A stretch of DNA of 64,000 nt. It comes from Diadophis punctatus similis (Eukaryota; Chordata; Lepidosauria; Squamata; Dipsadidae). The notes beneath the pieces are model-generated. The model searched no databases. It worked only from the letters and a program-made list of their open reading frames with translations, and was not told the origin of the DNA. The stretch spans positions 744,001-808,000 of the forward strand of contig JALIGW010000059.1 in the NCBI GenBank assembly GCA_023053685.1. The letters are read 5' to 3'. Shown piece after piece: positions 49,104-61,261 of the stretch. Position numbers and translations under genes: made by a program. Each line of letters begins with the position of its first letter. Position 1 is the stretch's first letter.

Positions 49104-52100
49104 CTCAGAAATGAAAAAGAAACAGTTATTCCTGTTTCCTATGGTCTGGAAAGCCAAATTCTCACACCATTTTCAGATCCGAGCTTTCCCTCACGAGTTA
49201 GCCCAAGCCGTATCATAGAATTTACCAATTCAGCCAGAAAACTTCACTTTTGACACAGAGCTCAGAAATGAAAAAGAAACACATATTCCTGTTACCTAGC
49301 GTCTGGAAAGCCGAATTCTCACACCATTTTCAGATCCGAGCTTTCCCTGAGGAGTTAGCACAACCCGTATCATTGAATTTACCTTAGGACTCAATTCAGC
49401 CTGAAAACTTCACTTTTGACACAGAGCTCAGAAATGAAAAAGAAACACATATTCCTGTTCCCTAGCGTCTGGAAAGCCTAATTCTCACGCCATTTTCAGA
49501 TCCGAGCTTTCCCTGAGGAGTTAGCCCAAGCCGTATCATAGAATTTACCAATTCAGCCAGAAAACTTCACTTTTGACACAGAGCTCAGAAATGAAAAAGA
49601 AACACATATTCATGCTCTCCAGGGTCTGGAAAGCCAAAATCTCACACCATTTTCAGAACCTAGCTTTCCCTGAGGAGTTAGCCAAAGTCGTATTTTAGAA
49701 TTTGCCTTGGGACTCAATTCAGCCCGAAAACTTCACTTTTGACACAGAGCTCAGAAATGAAAAAGAAACAGTTATTCCTGTTTCCTATGGTCTGGAAAGC
49801 CAAATTCTCACACCATTTTCAGATCCGAGCTTTCCCTGACGAGTTAGCCCAAGCCGTATCATAGAATTTACCAATTCAGCCAGAAAACTTCACTATTGAC
49901 ACAGAGCTCAGAAATGAAAAAGAAACATATTCCTGTTCCCTAGGGTCTGGAAAGCCAAATTCTCACACCATTTTCAGATCCGAGCTTTCCCTGACGAGTT
50001 AGCCCAAGACGTATCTCAGAATTTGCCATAGAACTGAATTCAGCTAGAAAACTTGACTTTTGACGCAGAGGTCAGAAATGAAAAAGAAATACATATTCCT
50101 TTTCCCTAGGGTCTGGAAAACTGAATTCTCACACCATTTTCAGATCCGAGCTTTCCCTGACAAGGTAGCCAAAGTCGTATCATAGAATTTACCAATTCAG
50201 CCAGAAAACTTCACTATTGACAGAGAGCTCAGAAATGAAAAAGAAACAGATATTCCTGTTCCCTAGGGTCTGGAGAGCCGAATTCTCACACCATTTTCAG
50301 ATCCGAGCTTTCCCTGAGGAGTTAGCCACTGTCGTATTTCAGAATTTGCCATAGAACTGAATTCAGCTAGAAAACTTGACTTTTGACGCAGAGGTCAGAA
50401 ATGAAAAAGAAATACATATTCCTTTTCCCTAGGGTCTGGAAAACTGAATTCTCACACCATTTTCAGATCCGAGCTTTCCCTGACAAGGTAGCCAAAGTCG
50501 TATCATAGAATTTACCAATTCAGCCAGAAAACTTCACTATTGACAGAGAGCTCAGAAATGAAAAAGAAACAGATATTCCTGTTCCCTAGGGTCTGGAAAG
50601 CTGAATTCTCACACCATTTTCAGATCCGAGCTTTCCCTTAGGAGTTAGCCCAAGCCGTATCATAGAATTTACCAATTCAGTCCGAAAACTTCACTTTTGA
50701 CACAGAGCTCAGAAATGAAAAAGAAATAGATATTCCTGTTCCCTAGGGTCTTGAAAGCCGAATTCTCACACCATTTTCAGATCCGAGCTTTCCCTGACGA
50801 GTTAGCCCAAGGCGTACCTCAGAATTTTCCATAGAACTGAATAAAGCCCGAAAACTTCACTTTTGACGCAGAGCTCAGAAATGAAAAAAAACACATATTC
50901 CTGTTCCCTAGGGTCTGGAAAGCCGAATTCTCACACCATTTTCAGATCCGAGCTTTCCCTGAGGAGTTAGCCCAACCCGTATCATACAATTTACCTTAGG
51001 ACTCAATTCAGCCCGAAAACTTCACTTTTGACACAGAGCTCAGAAATGAAAAAGAAACACATATTCCTGTTCCCTAGCGTCTGGAAAGCCTAATTCTCAC
51101 GCCATTTTCAGATCCGAGCTTTCCCTGAGGAGTTAGCCCAAGCCGTATCATAGAATTTACCAATTCAGCCAGAAAACTTCACTATTGACACAGAGCTCAG
51201 AAATGAAAAAGAAACAGATATACCTGTTCCCTAGGGTCTGGAAAGCCGAATTCTCACACCATTTTCAGATCCGAGCTTTCCCTGACGAGTTAGCCCAAGG
51301 CGTATCTCAGAATTTTCCATAGAACTGAATTCAGCCCGAAAACTTCACTTTTGATGCAAAGCTCAGAAATGAAAAAGAAACACATATTCCTGTTCCCTAG
51401 GGTCTGGAAGCCGAATTCTCACACCATTTTCAGATACGAGCTTTCCCTGAGGAGTTAGCCCAACCCGTATCATAGAATTTACCTTAGGACTCAATTCAGC
51501 CCGAAAACTTCACTTTTGACACAGAGCTCAGAAATGAAAAACAAACAGATATTCCTGTTCCCTAGGGTCTTGAAAGCCGAATTCTCACACCATTTTCAGA
51601 TCCGAGCTTTCCCTGACGAGTTAGCCCAAGGCGTATCTCAGAATTTTCCATAGAACTGAATTCAGCCCGAAAACTTCACTTCTGATGCAAAGCTCAGAAA
51701 TGAAAAAGAAACACATATTCCTTTTCCCTAGGGTCTGGAAAACCGAATTCTCACACCATTTTCAGATCCGAGCTTTCCCTGACAAGATAGCCAAAGTCGT
51801 ATCATAGAATTTACCAATTCAGCCAGAAAACTTCACTATTGACAGAGAGCTCAGAAATGAAAAAGAAACAGTTATTCCTGTTCCCTAGGGTCTCGAAAAC
51901 CGAATTCTCACACCATTTTCAGATCCGAGATTTCCCTGAGGAGTTAGCCCAAGCCGTATCATAGAATTTACCAATTCAGTCCGAAAACTTCACTTTTGAC
52001 ACAGAGCTCAGAAATGAAAAAGAAATAGATATTCCTGTTCCCTAGGGTCTTGAAAGCCGAATTCTCACACCATTTTCAGATCCGAGCTTTCCCTGACGAG

Positions 52101-52826
52101 TTAGCCCAAGGCGTATCTCAGAATTTTCCATAGAACTGAATTCAGCCCGAAAACTTCACTTTTGATGCAGAGCTCAGAAATGAAAAAGAAACACATATTC
52201 CTGTTCCCTAGGGTCTGGAAAGCCGAATTCTCACACCATTTTCAGATCCGAGCTTTCCATGAGGAGTTAGCCAAAGTCCTATTTCAGAATTTGCCTTAGG
52301 ACTCAATTCAGCCCGAAAACTTCACTTTTGACACAGAGCTCAGAAATGAAAAACAAACAGATATTCCTGTTCCCTAGCGTCTGGAGAGCCGAATTCTCAC
52401 ACCATTTTCAGATCCGAGCTTTCCCTGAGGAGTTAGCCACTGTCGTATTTCAGAATTTGCCGTAGTACTCAATTCAGCGCAAAAAATTTACTTTTGACAC
52501 AGAGCTCAGAAATGAAAAAGAAACACATATTCATGCTCCCCAGGGTGTGAAAGCCGAATTCTCACACCATTTTCAGATCCGAGCTTTCCCTGACTTGTTA
52601 GCCAAAGTCGTATTTTAGAATTTGCCTTGGGACTCAATTCAGCCCGAAAACTTCACTTTTGACACAGAAGTCAGAAATGAAAAAGAAACAGATATCCCTG
52701 TTCCCTAGTGTCTGGAAAGCCGAATTCTCACGCCATTTTCAGATCCAAGCTTTCCCTGAGGATTTAGCCCAAGCCGTATCATAGAATTTACCAATTCAGC
52801 CAGAAAACTTCACTTTTGACACAGAG
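49104..52826. repeat. 21-mer with a 323-bp two-monomer insertion
   Basis: Twenty-three monomers follow the 21-mer order with two extra units after A. A at 50071 is followed by an E'/N hybrid (50228-50393) and a second A (50394-50550) before K/B at 50551. Length 3723 equals 3400 plus 323 bp. C at 50708 carries ctgaataaagcccg, a private change in the otherwise constant aattcag. Confidence 0.9.
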
Positions 52827-55102
52827 CTCAGAAATGAAAAAGAAACAGTTATTCCTGTTTCCTATGGTCTGGAAAGCCAAATTCTCACACCATTTTCAGA
52901 TCCGAGCTTTCCCTCACGAATTAGCCCAAGCCGTATCATAGAATTTACCAATTCAGCCAGAAAACTTCACTTTTGACACAGAGCTCAGAAATGAAAAAGA
53001 AACACATATTCCTGTTACCTAGCGTCTGGAAAGCCGAATTCTCCAACATTTTCAGATCCGAGCTTTCCCTGAGGAGTTAGCACAACCCGTATCATTGAAT
53101 TTACCTTAGGACTCAATTCAGCCCGAAAACTTCACTTTTGACACAGAGCTCAGAAATGAAAAACAAACAGATATTCCTGTTCCCTAGCGTCTGGAGAGCC
53201 GAATTCTCACACCATTTTCAGATCCGAGCTTTCCCTGAGGAGTTAGCCCAACTCGTATCATACAATTTACCTTAGGACTCAATTCAGCCCGAAAACTTCA
53301 CTTTTGACACAGAGCTCAGAAATGAAAAAGAAACACATATTCCTGTTCCCTAGCGTCTGGAAAGCCTAATTCTCACGCCATTTTCAGATCCGAGCTTTCC
53401 CTGAGGAGTTAGCCCAAGCCGTATCATAGAATTTACCAATTCAGCCAGAAAACTTCACTATTGACACAGAGCTCAGAAATGAAAAAGAAACAGATATACC
53501 TGTTCCCTAGGGTCTGGAAAGCCTAATTCTCACGCCATTTTCAGATCCGAGCTTTCCCTGAGGAGTTAGCCCAAGCCGTATCATAGAATTTACCAATTCA
53601 GCCAGAAAACTTCACTTTTGACACAGAGCTCAGAAATGAAAAAGAAACACATATTCCTGTTACCTAGCGTCTGGAAAGCCGAATTCTCACACCATTTTCA
53701 GATCCGAGCTTTCCCTGAGGAGTTAGCACAACCCGTATCATTGAATTTACCTTAGGACTCAATTCAGCCCGAAAACTTCACTTTTGACACAGAGCTCAGA
53801 AATGAAAAAAAAACACATATTCCTGTTCCCTAGGGTCTGGAAAGCCGAATTCTCACACCATTTTCAGATCCGAGCTTTCCCTGAGGAGTTAGCCCAACTC
53901 GTATCATACAATTTACCTTAGGACTCAATTCAGCCCGAAAACTTCACTTTTGACACAGAGCTCAGAAATGAAAAAGAAACACATATTCCTATTCCCTAGC
54001 GTCTGGAAAGCCTAATTCTCACGCCATTTTCAGATCCGAGCTTTCCCTGAGGAGTTAGCCCAAGCCGTATCATAGAATATACCAATTCAGCCAGAAAACT
54101 TCACTATTGACACAGAGCTCAGAAATGAAAAAGAAACAGATATACCTGTTCCCTAGGGTCTGGAAAGCCGAATTCTCACACCATTTTCAGATCCGAGCTT
54201 TCCCTGACGAGTTAGCCCAAGGCGTATCTCAGAATTTTCCATAGAACTGAATTCAGCCCGAAAACTTCACTTTTGATGCAAAGCTCAGAAATGAAAAAGA
54301 AACACATATTCCTGTTGCCTAGGGTCTGGAAGCCGAATTCTCACACCATTTTCAGATACGAGCTTTCCCTGAGGAGTTAGCCCAACCCGTATCATAGAAT
54401 TTACCTTAGGACTCAATTCAGCCCGAAAACTTCACTTTTGACACAGAGCTCAGAAATGAAAAACAAACAGATATTCCTGTTCCCTAGGGTCTGGAAAGCC
54501 GAATTCTCACACCATTTTCAGATCCGAGCTTTCCCTGACGAGTTAGCCCAAGGCGTATCTCAGAATTTTCCATAGAACTGAATTCAGCCCGAAAACTTCA
54601 CTTTTGACGCAGAGCTCAGAAATGAAAAAGAAACACATATTCCTGTTCCCTAGGGTCTGGAAAGCCGAATTCTCACACCATTTTCAGATCCGAGCTTTCC
54701 CTGAGGAGTTAGCCACTGTCGTATTTCAGAATTTGCCGTAGTGCTCAATTCAGCGCAAAAAATTTACTTTTGACACAGAGCTCAGAAATGAAAAAGAAAC
54801 ACATATTCATGCTCCCCAGGGTGTGAAAGCCGAATTCTCACACCATTTTCAGATCCGAGCTTTCCCTGACTTGTTAGCCAAAGTCGTATTTTAGAATTTG
54901 CCTTGGGACTCAATTCAGCCCGAAAACTTCACTTTTGACACAGAAGTCAGAAATGAAAAAGAAACAGATATCCCTGTTCCCTAGTGTCTGGAAAGCCGAA
55001 TTCTCACGCCATTTTCAGATCCAAGCTTTCCCTGAGGATTTAGCCCAAGCCGTATCATAGAATTTACCAATTCAGCCAGAAAACTTCACTTTTGACACAG
55101 AG
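52827..55102. repeat. Scrambled O' J P Q region: M' I E'/O' J P/J I O' J P Q E/C F G H
   Basis: Starts are 52827, 52984, 53149, 53315, 53472, 53629, 53795, 53961, 54118, 54284, 54449, 54615, 54781 and 54946. I at 52984 has ctccaacattttc, a 1-bp loss in the conserved core. The hybrids at 53149 and 53472 show several exchanges close together. The cccaactcg change in the O' tail at 53149 and 53795 also appears at 44716. Confidence 0.87.
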
Positions 55103-57850
55103 CTCAGAAATGAAAAAGAAACAGTTATTCCTGTTTCCTATGGTCTGGAAAGCCAAATTCTCACACCATTTTCAGATCCGAGCTTTCCCTCACGAGTTAG
55201 CCCAAGCCGTATCATAGAATTTACCAATTCAGCCAGAAAACTTCACTTTTGACACAGAGCTCAGAAATGAAAAAGAAACACATATTCCTGTTACCTAGCG
55301 TCTGGAAAGCCGAATTCTCACACCATTTTCAGATCCGAGCTTTCCCTGAGGAGTTAGCACAACCCGTATCATTGAATTTACCTTAGGACTCAATTCAGCC
55401 CGAAAACTTCACTTTTGACACAGAGCTCAGAAATGAAAAAGAAACACATATTCCTGTTCCCTAGCGTCTGGAAAGCCTAATTCTCACGCCATTTTCAGAT
55501 CCGAGCTTTCCCTGAGGAGTTAGCCCAAGCCGTATCATAGAATTTACCAATTCAGCCAGAAAACTTCACTTTTGACACAGAGCTCAGAAATGAAAAAGAA
55601 ACAGATATTCCTGTTCCCTAGGGTCTGGAAAGCTGAATTCTCACACCATTTTCAGATCCGAGCTTTCCCTTAGGAGTTAGCCCAACCTGTATCATACAAT
55701 TTACCTTAGGACTCAATTCAGCCCGAAAACTTCACTTTTGACACAGAGCTCAGAAATGAAAAAGAAACACATATTCATGCTCTCCAGGGTCTGGAAAGAC
55801 AAAATCTCACACCATTTTCAGAACCTAGCTTTCCCTGAGGAGTTAGCCAAAGTCGTATTTTAGAATTTGACTTGGGACTCAATTCAGCCCGAAAACTTCA
55901 CTTTTGGCACACAGCTCAGAAATGAAAAAGAAACAGTTATTCCTGTTTCCTATGGTCTGGAAAGCCAAATTCTCACACCATTTTCAGATCCGAGCTTTCC
56001 CTGACGAGTTAGCCCAAGCCGTATCATAGAATTTACCAATTCAGCCAGAAAACTTCACTATTGACACAGAGCTCAGAAATGAAAAAGAAACAGATATTCC
56101 TGTTCCCTAGGGTCTGGAAAGCCAAATTCTCACACCATTTTCAGATCCGAGCTTTCCCTGACGAGTTAGCCCAAGCCGTATCATAGAATTTACCAATTCA
56201 GCCAGAAAACTTCACTATTGACACAGAGCTGAGAAATGAAAAAGAAATACATATTTCTTTTCCCTAGGGTCTGGAAAACCGAATTCTCACACCATTTTCA
56301 GATCCGAGCTTTCCCTGACAAGATAGCCAAAGTCGTATCATAGAATTTACCAATTCAGCCAGAAAACTTCACTATTGACAGAGAGCTCAGAAATGAAAAA
56401 GAAACAGATATTCCTGTTCCCTAGGGTCTGGAAAGCTGAATTCTCACACCATTTTCAGATCCGAGCTTTCCCTTAGGAGTTAGCCCAAGCCGTATCATAG
56501 AATTTACCAATTCAGTCCGAAAACTTCACTTTTGACACAGAGCTCAGAAATGAAAAAGAAATAGATATTCCTGTTCCCTAGGGTCTTGAAAACCGAATTC
56601 TCACACCATTTTCAGATCCGAGCTTTCCCTGAGGAGTTAGCCCAACCCGTATCATTGAATTTGCCTTAGGACTCAATTCAGCCCGAAAACTTCACTTTTG
56701 ACACAGAGCTCAGAAATGAAAAACAAACAGATATTCCTGTTCCCTAGCGTCTGGAAAGCCGAATTCTCACACCATTTTCAGATCCGAGCTTTCCCTGACG
56801 AGTTAGCCCAAGGCGTATCTCAGAATTTTCCATAGAACTGAATTCAGCCGAAAACTTCACTTTTGATGCAGAGCTCAGAAATGAAAAAGAAACACATATT
56901 CCTGTTCCCTAGGGTCTGGAAAGCCGAATTCTCACACCATTTTCAGATCCGAGCTTTCCCTGAGGAGTTAGCCCAACCCGTATCATTGAATTTGCCTTAG
57001 GACTCAATTCAGCCCGAAAACTTCACTTTTGACACAGAGCTCAGAAATGAAAAAGAAACACATATTCATGCTCCCCAGGGTGTGAAAGCCGAATTCTCAC
57101 ACCATTTTCAGATCCGAGCTTTCCCTGACTTGTTAGCCAAAGTCGTATTTTAGAATTTGCCTTTGGACTCAATTCAGCCCGAAAACTTCACTTTTGACAC
57201 AGAGCTCAGAAATGAAAAAGAAACAGATATCCCTGTTCCCTAGTGTCTGGAAAGCCGAATTCTCACACCATTTTCAGATCCGAGCTTTCCCTGAGGAGTT
57301 AGCACAACCCGTATCATTGAATTTACCAATTCAGCCAGAAAACTTCACTTTTGACACAGAGCTCAGAAATGAAAAAGAAACAGATATTCCTGTTCCCTAG
57401 GGTCTGGAAAGCTGAATTCTCACACCATTTTCAGATCCGAGCTTTCCCTTAGGAGTTAGCCCATCCTGTATCATACAATTTACCTTAGGACTCAATTCAG
57501 CCCGAAAACTTCACTTTTGACACAGAGCTCAGAAATGAAAAAGAAACACATATTCATGCTCTCCAGGGTCTGGGAAGCCAAAATCTCACACCATTTTCAG
57601 AACCGAGCTTTCCCTGAGGAGTTAGCCAAAGTCGTATTTTAGAATTTGCCTTGGGACTCAATTCAGCCCGAAAACTTCACTTTTGACACAGAGCTCAGAA
57701 ATGAAAAAGAAACAGTTATTCCTGTTTCCTATGGTCTGGAAAGCCAAATTCTCACACCATTTTCAGATCTGAGCTTTCCCTGACGAGTTAGCCCAAGCCG
57801 TATCATAGAATTTACCAATTCAGCCAGAAAACTTCACTATTCACACAGAG
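55103..57850. repeat. HOR segment M' I J K L M N A K/B C/O E F/O G H/I' K L M
   Basis: Starts are 55103, 55260, 55426, 55583, 55749, 55915, 56072, 56229, 56386, 56543, 56709, 56874, 57040, 57205, 57362, 57528 and 57694. It returns to left-flank subtypes: cagaacctagc with cacacagctc around L/M (55749-55930), E with cagccgaaaac, and an I' tail at 57205. N at 56072 has a 157-type tail, and the following start is ctgagaaat. Confidence 0.87.
57205..57361. repeat. H/I' hybrid monomer (stop-free in one frame)
   Basis: H head (atatccctg, tagtgtctgg) but with cacaccatt and an I' tail (gcacaacccg, atcattg, no 9-bp segment). The same hybrid is at 61924, within a 4719-bp-spaced duplication. Confidence 0.9.
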
Positions 57851-59473
57851 CTCAGAAATGAAAAAGAAACAGATATTCCTGTTCCCTAGGGTCTGGAAAG
57901 CCAAATTCTCACACCATTTTCAGATCCGAGCTTTCCCTGACGAGTTAGCCCAAGACGTATCTCAGAATTTGCCATAGAACTGAATTCACCTAGAAAACTT
58001 CACTTTTGACGCAGAGCTCAGAAATGAAAAAGAAATACATATTCCTTTTCCCTAGGGTCTCGAAAACCGAATTCTCACACCATTTTCAGATCCGAGCTTT
58101 CCCTGACAAGATAGCCAAAGTCGTATCATAGAATTTACCAATTCAGCCAGAAAACTTCACTATTGACAGAGAGCTCAGAAATGAAAAAGAAACAGTTATT
58201 CCTGTTCCCTAGGGTCTCGAAAACCGAATTCTCACACCATTTTCAGATCCGAGCTTTCCCTGAGGAGTTAGCCCAAGCCGTATCATAGAATTTACCAATT
58301 CAGTCCGAAAACTTCACTTTTGACAGAGAGCTCAGAAATGAAAAAGAAATAGATATTCCTGTTCCCTAGGGTCTTGAAAGCCGAATTCTCACACCATTTT
58401 CAGATCCGAGCTTTCCCTGACGAGTTAGCCCAAGGCGTATCTCAGAATTTTCCATAGAACTGAATTCAGCCCGAAAACTTCACTTTTGACGCAGAGCTCA
58501 GAAATGAAAAAGAAACACATATTCCTGTTCCCTAGCGTCTGGAAAGCCGAATTCTCACACCATTTTCAGATCCGAGCTTTCCATGAGGAGTTAGCCAAAG
58601 TCCTATTTCAGAATTTGCCGTAGTACTCAATTCAGCGCAAAAAATTTACTTTTGACACAGAGCTCAGAAATGAAAAAGAAACACATATTCATGCTCCCCA
58701 GGGTGTGAAAGCCGAATTCTCACACCATTTTCAGATCCGAGCTTTCCCTGATTTGTTAGCCAAAGTCGTATTTTAGAATTTGCCTTGGGACTCAATTCAG
58801 CCCGAAAACTTCACTTTTGACACAGAAGTCAGAAATGAAAAAGAAACAGATATCCCTGTTCCCTAGTGTCTGGAAAGCCGAATTCTCACGCCATTTTCAG
58901 ATCCAAGCTTTCCCTGAGGATTTAGCCCAAGCCGTATCATAGAATTTACCAATTCAGCCCGAAAACTTCACTTTTGACACAGAGCTCAGAAATGAAAAAG
59001 AAACACATATTCCTGTTACCTAGCGTCTGGAAAGCCGAATTCTCACACCATTTTCAGATCCGAGCCTTCCCTGAGGAGTTAGCACAACCCGTATCATTGA
59101 ATTTACCTTAGGACTCAATTCAGCCCGAAAACTTCACTTTTGACACAGAGCTCAGAAATGAAAAAGAAACACATATTCATGCTCTCCAGGGTCTGGAAAG
59201 CCAAAATCTCACACCATTTTCAGAACCTAGCTTTCCCTGAGGAGTTAGCCAAAGTCGTATTTTAGAATTTGCCTTGGGACTCAATTCAGCCCGAAAACTT
59301 CACTTTTGACACACAGCTCAGAAATGAAAAAGAAACAGTTATTCCTGTTTCCTATGGTCTGGAAAGCCAAATTCTCACACCATTTTCAGATCCGAGCTTT
59401 CCCTGACGAGTTAGCCCAAGCCGTATCATAGAATTTACCAATTCAGCCAGAAAACTTCACTATTGACACAGAG
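57851..59473. repeat. HOR segment N A B C D/F G H I L M
   Basis: Starts are 57851, 58017, 58174, 58331, 58497, 58663, 58828, 58985, 59151 and 59317. D at 58497 ends in an F tail (ccgtagtactc), skipping E. The stretch from 57205 to about 58700 recurs at 61924 to about 63420 (offset 4719 bp). Confidence 0.87.
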
Positions 59474-61261
59474 CTCAGAAATGAAAAAGAAACAGATATT
59501 CCTGTTCCCTAGGGTCTGGAAAGCCAAATTCTCACACCATTTTCAGATCCGAGCTTTCCCTGACGAAATAGCCCAAGACGTATCTCAGAATTTGCCATAG
59601 AACTGAATTCAGCTAGAAAACTTCACTTTTGACGCAGAGCTCAGAAATGAAAAAGAAATACATATTCCTTTTCCCTAGGGTCTGGAAAACCAAATTCTCA
59701 CGCCATTTTCAGATCCGAGCTTTCCCTGAGGAGTTAGCCCAAGCCGTATCATAGAATTTACCAATTCAGCCAGAAAACTTCACTATTGACACAGAGCTCA
59801 GAAATGAAAAAAAAATACATGTTCCTTTTCCCTAGGGTCTGGAAAACCGAATTCTCACACCATTTTCAGATCCGAGCTTTCCCTGACAAGATAGCCAAAG
59901 TCGTATCATAGAATTTACCAATTCAGCCAGAAAACTTCACTATTGACAGAGAGCTCAGAAATAAAAAAGAAACAGATATTCCTGTTCCCTAGGGTCTGGA
60001 AAGCTGAATTCTCACACCATTTTCAGATCCGAGCTTTCCCTTAGGAGTTAGCCCAAGCTGTATCATAGAATTTACCAATTCAGTCCGAAAACTTCACTTT
60101 TGACACAGAGCTCAGAAATGAAAAAGAAATAGATATTCCTGTTCCCTAGGGTCTTGAAAGCCGAATTCTCACACCATTTTCAGATCCGAGCTTTCCCTGA
60201 CGAGTTAGCCCAAGGCGTATCTCAGAATTTTCCATAGAACTGAATTCAGCCCGAAAACTTCACTTTTGACGCAGAGCTCAGAAATGAAAAAGAAACACAT
60301 ATTCCTGTTCCCTAGGGTCTGGAAAGCCAAATTCTCACACCATTTTCAGATCCGAGCTTTCCATGAGGAGTTAGCCAAAGTCCTATTTCAGAATTTGCCT
60401 TAGGACTCAATTCAGCCCGAAAACTTCACTTTTGACACAGAGCTCAGAAATGAAAAACAAACAGATATTCCTGTTCCCTAGCGTCTGGAGAGCCGAATTC
60501 TCACACCATTTTCAGATCCGAGTTTTCCCTGACGAGTTAGCCCAAGGCGTATCTCAGAATTTTCCATAGAACTGAATTCAGCCGAAAACATCACTTTTGA
60601 TGCAGAGCTGAGAAATGAAAAAGAAACACATATTCCTGTTCCCTAGGGTCTGGAAAGCCGAATTCTCACACCATTTTCAGATCCGAGCTTTCCCTGTGGA
60701 GTTAGCCACTGTCGTATTTCAGAATTTGCCGTAGTACTCAATTCAGCGCAAAAAATTTACTTTTGACACAGAGCTCAGAAATGAAAAAGAAACACATATT
60801 CATGCTCCCCAGGGTGTGAAAGCCGAATTCTCACACCATTTTCAGATCCGAGCTTTCCCTGACTTGTTAGCCAAAGTCGTATTTTAGAATTTGCCTTGGG
60901 ACTCAATTCAGCCCGAAAACTTCACTTTTGACACAGAAGTCAGAAATGAAAAAGAAACAGATATCCCTGTTCCCTAGTGTCTGGAAAGCCGAATTCTCAC
61001 GCCATTTTCAGATCCAAGCTTTCCCTGAGGATTTAGCCCAAGCCGTATCATAGAATTTACCAATTCAGCCAGAAAACTTCACTTTTGACACAGAGCTCAG
61101 AAATGAAAAAGAAACAGTTATTCCTGTTTCCTATGGTCTGGAAAGCCAAATTCTCACACCATTTTCAGATCCGAGCTTTCCCTCACGAGTTAGCCCAAGG
61201 CGTATCTCAGAATTTTCCATAGAACTGAATTCAGCTAGAAAACTTCACTTTTGACACAGAG
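59474..61261. repeat. HOR segment N A A K/B C D E'/E F G H M'/C
   Basis: Starts are 59474, 59640, 59797, 59954, 60111, 60277, 60443, 60608, 60774, 60939 and 61096. A is doubled: the first copy (59640) has a J/H-like cacgccatt core, the second (59797) has gaaaaaaaaatacatg. The start at 59954 reads ctcagaaataaaaaag, a rare change in the A-run. M' at 61096 switches to a C/N-like tail ending cagctag. Confidence 0.85.

Noticed and set aside
57194..57400. 68-codon open reading frame
   Set aside because: Chance frame on an H/I' hybrid monomer with a TTG start.
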